Of a DNA stretch of 52,352 bases, positions 16,586-25,471 are shown piece by piece. The position numbers and the translations under genes are program-made. Source of the DNA: Rhodopirellula sp. (lineage in GTDB: Bacteria > Planctomycetota > Planctomycetia > Pirellulales > Pirellulaceae); NCBI GenBank assembly GCA_002701385.1, contig NZVD01000014.1:1-52352 (forward strand), written 5' to 3'. Under the pieces are notes generated by a model. That model made no database searches. It saw only the letters and a list, made by a program, of their open reading frames with translations, and was not told where the DNA came from. The first letter of the stretch is position 1. The number at the start of each line of letters is the position of its first letter.

Positions 16586-18670
16586 ATGTTTGGCAAGTTA
16601 TATAAATGGGTTGATTCCCGCACCGGAATTCAGGACTCACTGGAAGAAGCCCTCTACGAAAACATTCCAGGCGGTGCCAAGTGGCGTTACGTCTCGGGCA
16701 GTATGTTGGTTTTTGCCTTTATGACACAGGCCATCACAGGGATATTCCTGTGGATGAACTATAGTGCCGGGAGCCAAAACGCCTGGGCCAGCGTTTACTA
16801 CATCACTTACAACATGGAAGGTGGTGCTCTATTACGAGGAATCCACCATGTGATGGCACAGGCCATGGTGGTATTGCTGCCTATTCACATCCTTCAAGTG
16901 GTCATCGAGAAAGCTTATGTGAAGCCGCGGGAGTTTAACTGGTGGCTTGGATTAGTGCTGATGAAGATCACTTTGGCATTGGGCTTAACCGGATACTTAT
17001 TACCTTGGGATCAAAAAGGTTATTGGGCGACCAAAGTTGCAACTGAATTAGCAGCGTTGCCTCCGATTGTGGGTGGCTATATCCAAAAAATTGTCGTGGG
17101 TGGAAACGAATATGGCCACTTTACTCTAACTCGCTTCTTTGCTTTGCACGCTGGCGTACTGCCGGGCTTGTTGGTGGGCTTTTTGGTTTTACACCTGGCA
17201 ATGTTTCGAAAGCACGGAATTACAGCACACAGTTCGGAGAAGCGTGCTGACCAGATGTTCTGGCCAATGCAGGTACTCAAGGACGGAGTGGCATGTGCCC
17301 TGCTCTTCGGTTTAGTCGTTTATGTAGCGATCATTCATCCCGCCGAACTGGGACCACCGGCCGAACCGACTGAACCGTACGGTGCAGCGCGTCCGGAATG
17401 GTATTTCTTATTCCTCTTCCAAATGCTTAAGTATTTCGACGGGAGTATGGGATGGAACAACGAGTTTGTCGGAGCGATCGTTTTCCCGGGCGTCGTGTTC
17501 GGCTTTATGTTCTTGATGCCTTTCATTGCTCGTATCAAAGTCGGCCATGCCTTCAATGTGCTGCTTATCGCCGCCTTGGTAGGAGGAGCTGGGTATCTGA
17601 CCTATGAAGCGCATATGGAAGATAATTACAACATTTATAACGAAGAGGATGTTGATTCGGCAGCCTATAAAAAGGCTGCAAAGTATCATGCTGAAGTTGA
17701 ACGAGCGGATACCGAATTTCGTTTGATTCAGGAATTAGTGGAAGACTACGGTATCCCACTTGAAGGCCCTCTGGCACTGCAGCAGCGTGACCCGTACACC
17801 ATGGGTGTGCGGTTGTTCCGTCGTCAATGTGCCAGCTGTCATGCTTACAATGCGACCGGTGAAAATGCTCATCTGGCTATTGCCGGCCCGGAAATCGATC
17901 CCAATGCGGAAGGTCCGATGGGAGCCCCTGATCTTTACGGATTCGGCTCACCTGTTTGGATTCAAGGATTGCTCAACGGAGAAGAAGGTGGCATTACAAG
18001 TCCGAAATATTTCGGTAACACCAGTCACGTTGAAGGTGAGATGGTGGCTCATGTAAGAGATACGATGTGGGCCGAAGCTGAAACCGATGAAGACAAAGCT
18101 GTTCTGAAGGAAACGATTGAACAGGTCTCCTGGGCACTAGCTGCTGAAGCAAAGTTGCCCTATCTCGATTACGCCGGGAATCAGGATAAAATCGAGTCTG
18201 GGATAAATCACCTAAACGACGATACGCTCGGATGTGTTGGCTGTCATAACTACAAAGAAAATGAATTTGGGTATGTGTTCACACTGGATCACTACGCATC
18301 GAGCGAATGGTTAACCACGATGATCTCCAATCCAAATGAAGTTTATAGCGAAGACTGGGGTACAGCGAACGACCGAATGCCTGCATTCCACAGCGACGCC
18401 ACGAAGCTACTAACGCAGGATGAAATCGAATTGTTGGTTCGATTCTTGCGTCAGGATCGAACGCTTCTGGGAGACACTCCTGAATCGGTGGAACCCTTGC
18501 AATCGGAGGCACCTGCCGAAGAAGCTGAGACAGCTGAAGTGACCGAAACCACGGAAACACCGGCGCCGGCTGAATCGGAGGAAGATACTGATGAGACGCC
18601 TGTCGATACCACTCAGGAAGCGATCGAAGAAGAGTCGGCGGAAGAAGCTGAAGAAGCGACAGAAGAGTAA
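16586..18670 (+). CDS. Cytochrome b fused to a diheme cytochrome c
   Basis: This is a 694-residue fusion. Residues 1 to about 350 are a full-length cytochrome b (b6 plus subunit IV type) with about eight membrane spans. The heme-binding histidines lie in the RGIHHVMAQ..PIH and FALHAGV..LHLAMF helices, with the Qo motifs GYLLPWDQKGYW and ARPEWYFLFLFQ (PEWY). The C-terminal part has two heme c sites, C415-A-S-C418-H419 and C550-V-G-C553-H554, and would lie in the periplasm. The last 60 or so residues are a Glu/Thr/Pro-rich acidic tail. With the upstream Rieske gene it supplies all redox centres of a minimal bc complex. A terminator follows at 18758-18797. Confidence 0.94.
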   Translation: MFGKLYKWVDSRTGIQDSLEEALYENIPGGAKWRYVSGSMLVFAFMTQAITGIFLWMNYSAGSQNAWASVYYITYNMEGGALLRGIHHVMAQAMVVLLPIHILQVVIEKAYVKPREFNWWLGLVLMKITLALGLTGYLLPWDQKGYWATKVATELAALPPIVGGYIQKIVVGGNEYGHFTLTRFFALHAGVLPGLLVGFLVLHLAMFRKHGITAHSSEKRADQMFWPMQVLKDGVACALLFGLVVYVAIIHPAELGPPAEPTEPYGAARPEWYFLFLFQMLKYFDGSMGWNNEFVGAIVFPGVVFGFMFLMPFIARIKVGHAFNVLLIAALVGGAGYLTYEAHMEDNYNIYNEEDVDSAAYKKAAKYHAEVERADTEFRLIQELVEDYGIPLEGPLALQQRDPYTMGVRLFRRQCASCHAYNATGENAHLAIAGPEIDPNAEGPMGAPDLYGFGSPVWIQGLLNGEEGGITSPKYFGNTSHVEGEMVAHVRDTMWAEAETDEDKAVLKETIEQVSWALAAEAKLPYLDYAGNQDKIESGINHLNDDTLGCVGCHNYKENEFGYVFTLDHYASSEWLTTMISNPNEVYSEDWGTANDRMPAFHSDATKLLTQDEIELLVRFLRQDRTLLGDTPESVEPLQSEAPAEEAETAEVTETTETPAPAESEEDTDETPVDTTQEAIEEESAEEAEEATEE

Positions 18671-18757
18671 AGTTTCATCGTTGATTTGCACAGCTTTGTG
18701 AGTGTCTGAGAATCAGAAAGTCAGGAGATATACAGGAAAAATATCAGGGAAAATAAT

Positions 18758-18797
18758 AGCCCCGAACTATCCGGATTCGGAATGTTCGGGGCTTTTT
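18758..18797 (+). terminator. Intrinsic terminator after the cytochrome b-c gene
   Basis: AGCCCCGAAC (18758-18767) pairs perfectly with GTTCGGGGCT (18784-18793) across a 16 nt loop and is followed by TTTTC. It lies 88 nt after the cytochrome gene stop and before the convergent glyS. Confidence 0.85.
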
Positions 18798-18899
18798 CGT
18801 GCGTTACCCCCAATCGCGTCCACAAGGAGTCAAATTGAACTTAGACCGTGTGTACTGAGATTGGTATAAGAGAAGCCTCTTGTCAGTCGTCTAGGACAA

Positions 18900-20507
18900 C
18901 TAGGCAAGCCGGCGACGAATTTCTTCGACTACATCTTCAACGGCCACGCGTACCTGCTCTAACGAATCGCGGTCACGAATGGTGACCGTACCGTCGTCCA
19001 TGGTTTGTCCGTCGACGGTAATGCAATAGGGCGTTCCCGCTTCATCCTGACGACGATATCGCCGACCGACAGCTCCTTTTTCGTCATAGAAGACATTGAA
19101 AAACGGTTTTAAGTCTGCATAGATCTTTTTGGCAATCTCCGGCATGCCGTCCTTCTTCACAAGCGGGAAGACGGCGGCCTTGATCGGTGCGATTCGGGGG
19201 TGGAGTTTCATCACGACCCGCCGCTGCATTTTTCCGTTTTCATCCGGCTGTTCGTCTTCGGTGTAGGCTTCGCAAAGGAAGGCCAGTGTGGCACGATCCG
19301 CACCAGCAGAGGGTTCAATCACGTGAGGAGTATACCGTTCACCGTTCAGGTCATCCCGGTAGGTCAGATCCTTGCCTGACCCGCGATGTTTAGGTTTGCC
19401 ATGTTCGTTTAATTCCACTTCTAAGGGATTGGTGTTGGGATCCAGTTTCCCTTCCATATGACTTCGCAGGTCGAAATCACCGCGATGAGCGATCCCCTCC
19501 AATTCGCCATATTCTCCTTCCGGTAGAAATGGGAATTGGTATTCGATATCGGCTGTGCCGGTGGAGTAATGACTGAGTTCATCTTCGTCATGTTCACGCA
19601 GGATCAGACGTTCATTGGACAATCCCAGATCGGTATACCACTTCATACGGCGATCACGCCAGTACTGATACCAATCCTGAGAACTATCAGGATGACAGAA
19701 AAATTCGATTTCCATTTGTTCGAATTCGCGAGAACGAAACGTAAAGTTACGTGGTGTGATTTCGTTACGGAAGCTTTTGCCGACTTGAGCAATGCCAAAC
19801 GGTATGCGAACTCGAGTGCTGTCGAGAACATTTTTGAAGTTCACGAAAATCCCTTGTGCGGTTTCCGGACGCAGGAATGCAGCACCTTCTTCACCGGACA
19901 AGGCTCCGACGAAAGTCTTAAACATCAGGTTGAATTCACGTGGTTCGGTAAGTGTGCCAAGTTCTTTGGCATCCGGGCCGAGTACCTGAGCTAGGTCTTC
20001 AATTTCAGTGAGGTTCAGGTAACCTCCGTCCCATTCGAGTTGATCGATGTGTTTATTGCGAAGGTTGAAGAATTTGAGTGCCCGACGTTGAGTGTCTTCG
20101 TCTTCTTCGGAGGTTTCTGCGATCGTAGCGACGAAAATTCGTTGGTCCTTGGCTTTCACCCAGCGTCCACGAACCTGATCGTGTCGGTATCGTTTTTTTG
20201 TCTGTCGACAATCCACCATGAAGTCATGAAACAGATCATAGTGACCGGAGGATTTCCAAACGCTCGGATGCATGATAATCGTGCAATCGAGCCCGGTCAT
20301 TTCATAGGTGCTCGGAGCTCCCTGCTGTTGTGTCAATTCGTCGTGGCCAGAAACCATGTCTCGCCACCAGGCGTCTTTAATATTGCGTTTTAGCTCTACG
20401 CCCAAAGGTCCATAGTCCCAAAATCCCTGGATACCACCATAGATTTCACTCGACTGAAATAGAAATCCTCTGCGTTTACAAAGGGAAACAAGCTTGTCCA
20501 TCTCCAT
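18900..20507 (-). CDS. glyS: Glycyl-tRNA synthetase, dimeric (alpha2) type
   Basis: The 535-residue class II synthetase begins DKLVSLCKRRGFLFQSSEIYGG with FWDYGPLGVELKRN, the hallmark of the alpha2-type GlyRS and not the alpha2beta2 GlyQ/GlyS form. Further class II motifs are RPETAQGIFVNFKN, QVGKSFRNEITPRNFTFRSREFEQMEIEFF, ELEGIAHRGDFDLRSH and a C-terminal anticodon-binding domain (APIKAAVFPLVKKDG, GTPYCITVDG). It charges tRNA-Gly. The family length and motifs are intact. It is monocistronic on the minus strand, with its start at 20507; a second Met two codons in is possible. Confidence 0.96.
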   Translation of the reverse strand: MEMDKLVSLCKRRGFLFQSSEIYGGIQGFWDYGPLGVELKRNIKDAWWRDMVSGHDELTQQQGAPSTYEMTGLDCTIIMHPSVWKSSGHYDLFHDFMVDCRQTKKRYRHDQVRGRWVKAKDQRIFVATIAETSEEDEDTQRRALKFFNLRNKHIDQLEWDGGYLNLTEIEDLAQVLGPDAKELGTLTEPREFNLMFKTFVGALSGEEGAAFLRPETAQGIFVNFKNVLDSTRVRIPFGIAQVGKSFRNEITPRNFTFRSREFEQMEIEFFCHPDSSQDWYQYWRDRRMKWYTDLGLSNERLILREHDEDELSHYSTGTADIEYQFPFLPEGEYGELEGIAHRGDFDLRSHMEGKLDPNTNPLEVELNEHGKPKHRGSGKDLTYRDDLNGERYTPHVIEPSAGADRATLAFLCEAYTEDEQPDENGKMQRRVVMKLHPRIAPIKAAVFPLVKKDGMPEIAKKIYADLKPFFNVFYDEKGAVGRRYRRQDEAGTPYCITVDGQTMDDGTVTIRDRDSLEQVRVAVEDVVEEIRRRLA

Positions 20508-20807
20508 GGCGAATTGGTCTTTCGTATTAAGAGGTTTTTACTGTGCTCGTGTCGTTTTTAGACTTCTCTATCTTCACCCACATCCAACGATTCAGCTATG
20601 GGGGTAATGCGACTTTCTTCTATCGAAGTTAGTTTGCATCAGAGAGGGTAAACCGGCTATAACCATGAGTTGGAAATCGGGTTGATTGCCCTGCATGTCA
20701 AATGAAATTCGAATTTCCTATTGAATCTAACCGACTATTTTTGTCGTTGGTTATCATCTGGGAACGCCTCCTTGGTGACCGACTGTTGTATGAACACTGA
20801 GAGATCG

Positions 20808-23528
20808 ATGCTTCGCCGTATTTGTATTGCCCTGACATTTTTTTTGCCATCGTTATTATCCGCCCAACATCCGGTCGTTCCCGGCTATGAGCGTTTTTAT
20901 TCTCAGGACGAGGATCCGTCGGTGGAAGCCGGATTACTTCTGCTTGGTGAATTGAATTGTGTCTCCTGTCATCAGCCAGGCGAGTCCCTCCAGTCAGCTG
21001 TTTCTGTGAAGACGGCACCTGTTCTTAGTGATGTCGGGAGTCGCATTCGGAGTGGATTTATCAAGTCGTTTTTGCAGGATCCTCATGGTGCCAAACCTGG
21101 TACCACCATGCCCGATGTGCTGGCCGAATTGGATGCTGAGGCCAAACAGAAAGTGGTGGAAGAGTTAACACATTTCTTAGCCTCGACCGGTGCCGTGAAT
21201 GACTCAGCGATTAGTCCAGGCGATGTGAATAAAGGTCGAACGCACTTTAATACGTTTGGTTGTTTGGCCTGTCATAATCCGCAGGAAGGTGATCGACAGG
21301 CGATTGGAGCCAGTGTTGCCTTTCCCGAATTAAGTAAGAAGTATACGCTTTCGAGTCTTTCCCAATTTCTCCAGAATCCACATCAAACTCGGCCAGCGGG
21401 TCGCATGCCGTCGCTAAACCTCAATGATAATGAAGCTAAGGAGATTGCTTCGTTTTTATTACGTGATCTCAAGCTTCCAGATAATTTGAAATTCAAATAC
21501 TACGAAGGTAACTGGAGTAAACTCCCTGATTTCAGCATGCTAGAGCCTAAGTTGGAAGGCGCAACTTCCGGATTTGGTGTCATATTAGGAAACCGAACTG
21601 ATAATTTTGGCATCGTGTTTAGCGGGACCTTAGTGATCCCCAAAACAGGAGAATATACGATTCACCTGGGCAGCGATGACGGTTCAAGATTGCTCATCGA
21701 TGGCAAGCAGATTGTGATTGTTGATGGCATCCACCCACATCAGTTTAAGAATGCCAAGGCAAATTTGACTGCCGGAGAACACGAATTAGTCATCGAGTAT
21801 TTCGATGGTAGTGCACATAACACTCTGGAAGCTCTGATCGAAGGTCAGGGATTAGGGAAGCAGTCGCTGACCGGTCTGTTGTACACGCCCAAACCAAAAG
21901 ATCCTGTGGAGTCGAATGATTTGGTTGCCGTGGACGCCGGGAAGGCGGCAGTCGGGGCGAAGCATTTTACTTCGCTTGGGTGTGCGGATTGCCATCAGTT
22001 AAAGCAAGATGATCAGTTGTTGGCTTCGGCTAAACAATATCAGGGACTGGAGAATCTGATCGGTAAACAGGGGTGTTTAACCAAAGCAGTCGGCAGCCCT
22101 CACTACGCTTTGTCTCCGAAACAACAGGCCGATATCCGCAAAGCGATCGCCTATTTAGAAGAAGTGGAATATCAGCCTGAGATGCCCGAGAAGATTCACC
22201 GAACGTTTGTCACGATGAATTGTTATACGTGTCACCAACGTGGTGAATTGGGCGGCGTGGTGGATGCCAGAAAAGATTTCTTTATCACGACACAAAAAGA
22301 AATGGGAGATGAAGCCCGAATTCCTCCGCCACTTGGGGATACCGGCGTCAAGCTTCAGCAATCCTGGTTGAAAGACGTTTTAGGTAATGGGACGAAAGTG
22401 CGTCCTTATATGCTGACTCGCATGCCTAAATTTGGAAATGAGCAGGTCGCTCATTTACCGGAACTGTTTGAGCAAGTTGATGAATTGAAACCTGTTGATC
22501 ATGCTCAGGATGTCTTCTCTGAGAAGAAACTGAAGGTCTCCGGGCGACGGCTTGTCGGCTCGAAAGGGTACTCCTGCGTAAAATGCCATGTGTTTGGGAA
22601 CCAAAAGGCGTCCGGGGTTCAGGCGTTAAGTATGACGACGATGACTAAACGTCTGAAATATGACTGGTTCCATCAGTATGTGATTAATCCAGTCGCTATG
22701 CGTCCGCTGACGCGTATGCCGACCGCCTGGCCGAACGGACAGGTGCTGCTGCCTCAGGTACTCGATGGCACAGTAGACCAGCAGGTCTACTCGATTTGGA
22801 AGTACCTGGAGGATGGCGATAAAGCCTCGATACCACAAGGCGTCGGTGGGAATCAGATCGAGTTATACGTCTTCGACGAAGCGGTGATGTACCGTAACTT
22901 TATTCAGGGAGCGGGGCCTCGAGCTATTGGCGTGGGTTATCCGGAACGAGCGAATGTTGCTTTTGATGCGAATCAAATGGGACTTGCCCTGCTCTGGCAC
23001 GGTTCATTCATAGATGCAGGTAAACACTGGACCGGGCGAGGTCAGGGATTTCAGCCACCACTCGGAGACAACGTATTAACACTGGGGCAGTCCCCTACTC
23101 TGGCTAGTTTAGAGTCCCGCGAAGCGACGTGGCCTGCAGGCGAATTGAAGAAACAAGGATATCAGTTTTTGGGATACCAGTTGGGCGAAAAACGCAAACC
23201 AACTTTCTTCTATAAACTCAATGATGTGCTGATTACCGATTTCCCTAATCCGGAAAGTGAGGGAGGTGAATTCCCGGCGCTTGATAGAACGATCAATCTC
23301 AAATCGGATCAGGAACAGCTCGATTTGTTTTTGCGACCGTTGGTGGCAAGCCAACAAGTAGAACTTGGTGACGATGGAGTGATTGCCGTCGACGGCGAAT
23401 GGAAATTTAAGGTCGCAGGAGACGTGGGGGAACCGTTTGTTCGTGGGAAAGAATTGCTTGTGCCTGTTGAACTGCGTAACGTAGACGGACAGTTTGTAGG
23501 TGAAGTGAAGCTCCGATACGAATGGTAG
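20808..23528 (+). CDS. Pentaheme cytochrome c with PA14 domain, secreted
   Basis: The product is about 906 residues with a cleavable signal peptide (MLRRICIALTF..LLSAQ). The ATG at 20808 follows a weak GAGAG; an ATG at 20790 in frame is an alternative. Five CxxCH heme c sites are visible: C51-H55, C152-H156, C392-H396, C472-H476 and C590-H594. Between the second and third sites (about residues 250-350) is a PA14-type beta domain (YTIHLGSDDGSRLLIDGKQI). The remainder carries repeats typical of planctomycete multiheme proteins (PHGAKPGTTMPD, PAGRMPSL, RPLTRMPT, with Met as possible distal heme ligands). A role in periplasmic electron transfer coupled to carbohydrate oxidation is inferred from the downstream propeller protein, which starts 65 nt later. 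Confidence 0.88.
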   Translation: MLRRICIALTFFLPSLLSAQHPVVPGYERFYSQDEDPSVEAGLLLLGELNCVSCHQPGESLQSAVSVKTAPVLSDVGSRIRSGFIKSFLQDPHGAKPGTTMPDVLAELDAEAKQKVVEELTHFLASTGAVNDSAISPGDVNKGRTHFNTFGCLACHNPQEGDRQAIGASVAFPELSKKYTLSSLSQFLQNPHQTRPAGRMPSLNLNDNEAKEIASFLLRDLKLPDNLKFKYYEGNWSKLPDFSMLEPKLEGATSGFGVILGNRTDNFGIVFSGTLVIPKTGEYTIHLGSDDGSRLLIDGKQIVIVDGIHPHQFKNAKANLTAGEHELVIEYFDGSAHNTLEALIEGQGLGKQSLTGLLYTPKPKDPVESNDLVAVDAGKAAVGAKHFTSLGCADCHQLKQDDQLLASAKQYQGLENLIGKQGCLTKAVGSPHYALSPKQQADIRKAIAYLEEVEYQPEMPEKIHRTFVTMNCYTCHQRGELGGVVDARKDFFITTQKEMGDEARIPPPLGDTGVKLQQSWLKDVLGNGTKVRPYMLTRMPKFGNEQVAHLPELFEQVDELKPVDHAQDVFSEKKLKVSGRRLVGSKGYSCVKCHVFGNQKASGVQALSMTTMTKRLKYDWFHQYVINPVAMRPLTRMPTAWPNGQVLLPQVLDGTVDQQVYSIWKYLEDGDKASIPQGVGGNQIELYVFDEAVMYRNFIQGAGPRAIGVGYPERANVAFDANQMGLALLWHGSFIDAGKHWTGRGQGFQPPLGDNVLTLGQSPTLASLESREATWPAGELKKQGYQFLGYQLGEKRKPTFFYKLNDVLITDFPNPESEGGEFPALDRTINLKSDQEQLDLFLRPLVASQQVELGDDGVIAVDGEWKFKVAGDVGEPFVRGKELLVPVELRNVDGQFVGEVKLRYEW

Positions 23529-23593
23529 ACCCAGGTCGTAGAATCAAAAATTGATAAGAAAGAAAAGACAACATTTCGTTGCAGATGGAATAA

Positions 23594-25090
23594 GTGATGA
23601 GTAAAGCACGTTTGATTTTTTTGACGCTGGTTGGTTTGGTTTTGACAATTCCGGCCTCGCAGCAGATTCAGGCTCAGCAGGATCAACCGAATCCGACCGA
23701 GGAAGATTATTACCCGCTCTTGCAGTTGCCCATTCCTGAAGGAGTGGTATTGGAAGCGAGTGCCCTTGAAATGATGCCGAATAACAAGTTGGCAGTGGCG
23801 TCGCGACGAGGTGATATCTATGTCGTGACCAATCCATTGGCTGAGACAGCAGAACAGATGGAATTCTCGCTATATGCTTCAGGTTTACACGAGATTCTAG
23901 GTTTGTCTTTTCATGATGGCGGACTCTTTACCACGCAACGTTGCGAAGTTACCAAGATTGTGGATCTCGATCAGGATGATCAAGGCGACCTATTCCAGAC
24001 CGTTTCAGACGGTTGGGAAATAAACGGAGATTACCACGAATATGCCTTCGGAAGCAAAGTCGACAAAGAAGGAAACACATGGGTGGTACTCTGTTTGACT
24101 GGCTCGTTCAACAGTAACGTCCCCTATCGAGGATGGTGTTTACGAATCAATAAAGATGGATCGGTCACTCCCACGTGTTCTGGCATTCGGTCCCCAGGCG
24201 GGATCGGAGCGAATCATCTGGGCGATATGTTCTATACCGATAATCAGGGTCCCTGGAATGGTACTTGTGGTTTGAAGTGGCTTCGGAAAGGAGCCTTTAT
24301 GGGTCATCCTGGAGGGAATCGCTGGTTTGAACTTACCGATGGGGCCGTGAAAAAACCTGCCGAACCGGAAAGTGGTAGCCGTATCATGACGGAGTTTGAC
24401 AAAGATCCGACTCTGGAACCAACGGCTGTCTTCTTTCCTTATAACAAGATGGGAAAATCAGCCAGCGGAATTCTGTGCGATACCACAGGCGGTAAGTTTG
24501 GAGTATTCGAAAATCAGTTGTTCGTGGGAGACCAATCGGCCAGTACGGTCATGCGTGTGTTCATGGAAAAAGTGGACGGACATTATCAAGGGGTTTGCTT
24601 TCCGTTTCGCGAGGGATTTGGTTCCGGGTCACTGTCACTTCATTTAGACCCATCCGGAGCGATGTTTGTGGGAGGTACTAATCGCGGTTGGGGCTCCCGG
24701 GGAAACAAACCTTTCGCTCTCGAACGGATTCACTGGAATGGAAAAGTACCGTTTGAGATCCACGAGATGCGAGCGAAGTCAGACGGGTTTGAATTAACCT
24801 TTACCCACCCAGTCGACAAAGAGACGGCGGCTGATTTAGCTTCCTATAAAATGACAACCTATACGTACATTTATCAATCAAGCTATGGCAGTCCTGAGGT
24901 GGATCACACCGAACCGGTCATTAAAAGTGCAACGGTTAGCGATGATGGTAAAAGCGTGCGGTTGGTCATTGATGGATTACAACGCGGACATGTACATGAA
25001 TTGCACGCCGCTGGCCTGCGAAGTACGGAAGCTTTGCCGCTTTTGCATTCAGAGGCGTATTACACTCTGAACTTTATTCCGAAAAAGTAG
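23594..25090 (+). CDS. Secreted beta-propeller protein, sorbosone/glucose dehydrogenase-like
   Basis: The 498-residue product has a signal peptide ([19 protein letters not shown]) and then blade-like repeats such as [69 protein letters not shown] and [22 protein letters not shown]. This resembles the propeller domains of planctomycete proteins annotated as membrane-bound or sorbosone dehydrogenases. The C-terminal 110 residues look like an immunoglobulin-like domain ([17 protein letters not shown]). It follows the pentaheme gene by 65 nt, so the pair may form a dehydrogenase with its electron acceptor. The substrate and cofactor (possibly PQQ) are not shown by the sequence. Confidence 0.8.
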   Translation: MMSKARLIFLTLVGLVLTIPASQQIQAQQDQPNPTEEDYYPLLQLPIPEGVVLEASALEMMPNNKLAVASRRGDIYVVTNPLAETAEQMEFSLYASGLHEILGLSFHDGGLFTTQRCEVTKIVDLDQDDQGDLFQTVSDGWEINGDYHEYAFGSKVDKEGNTWVVLCLTGSFNSNVPYRGWCLRINKDGSVTPTCSGIRSPGGIGANHLGDMFYTDNQGPWNGTCGLKWLRKGAFMGHPGGNRWFELTDGAVKKPAEPESGSRIMTEFDKDPTLEPTAVFFPYNKMGKSASGILCDTTGGKFGVFENQLFVGDQSASTVMRVFMEKVDGHYQGVCFPFREGFGSGSLSLHLDPSGAMFVGGTNRGWGSRGNKPFALERIHWNGKVPFEIHEMRAKSDGFELTFTHPVDKETAADLASYKMTTYTYIYQSSYGSPEVDHTEPVIKSATVSDDGKSVRLVIDGLQRGHVHELHAAGLRSTEALPLLHSEAYYTLNFIPKK

Positions 25091-25124
25091 CAGACGATTG
25101 CGAAAAGCAAAATACCAGACATAG

Positions 25125-25161
25125 AAAAAGGCATTGTGATGAAGATCACAACGCCTTTTTT
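25125..25161. terminator. Intrinsic terminator after the propeller gene (works on both strands)
   Basis: AAAAAGGC-A-TTGTGAT (from 25125) pairs with ATCACAA-C-GCCTTTTTT (to 25161) around a GAAG loop, with a single A/C mismatch. The T-run on the plus side ends the propeller transcript. The mirrored A-run could also end the minus-strand tRNA-Gln. Confidence 0.87.
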
Positions 25162-25175
25162 GTGGAATTCTAAAG

Positions 25176-25247
25176 CTAGGCCGCAGGGACTTGAACCCCG
25201 ACTAACAGAACCAGAATCTGTTGTGCTACCAATTACACCACGGCCCA
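25176..25247 (-). tRNA. tRNA-Gln (anticodon CTG)
   Basis: Read on the minus strand, a 72 nt cloverleaf is seen. The acceptor TGGGCCG pairs with CGGCCTA (one G-T wobble). The D-arm is GTGTAATTGGTAGCAC. The anticodon arm ACAGA-TTCTGGT-TCTGT has CTG at 34-36. The T-arm is CGGGG-TTCAAGT-CCCTG. The discriminator is G73, as expected for Gln. CCA is not encoded. A terminator-like hairpin lies just beyond its 3' end at 25125-25161. Confidence 0.95.
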
Positions 25248-25264
25248 TCAATTAAGATTCTATT

Positions 25265-25292
25265 AGTTTATCTTGCGAGTCGAGTCGGTCAA
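25265..25292 (-). promoter_or_regulatory. Putative sigma-70-type promoter of tRNA-Gln
   Basis: On the minus strand, TTGACC (complement of 25287-25292) is followed after 16 nt by TAAACT (complement of 25265-25270). These are reasonable matches to -35 and -10, placing transcription start about 10-12 nt upstream of the tRNA 5' end. Confidence 0.45.
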
Positions 25293-25471
25293 GTTCACTT
25301 CAGTTTCTCTGTGGTATAAGTGTAAGTTGATGTGTAATCCCTGTGAATGTAGAGGGATTAGTTGTGTGACAGAGATGTGTTGTTATCTATAATGGGACGA
25401 ATGACTCGTGACGCGTAGGATTGCGTCGAATCAGTAATGGGGAATCTAAGAGTCGGGAACCGAGACAGACA

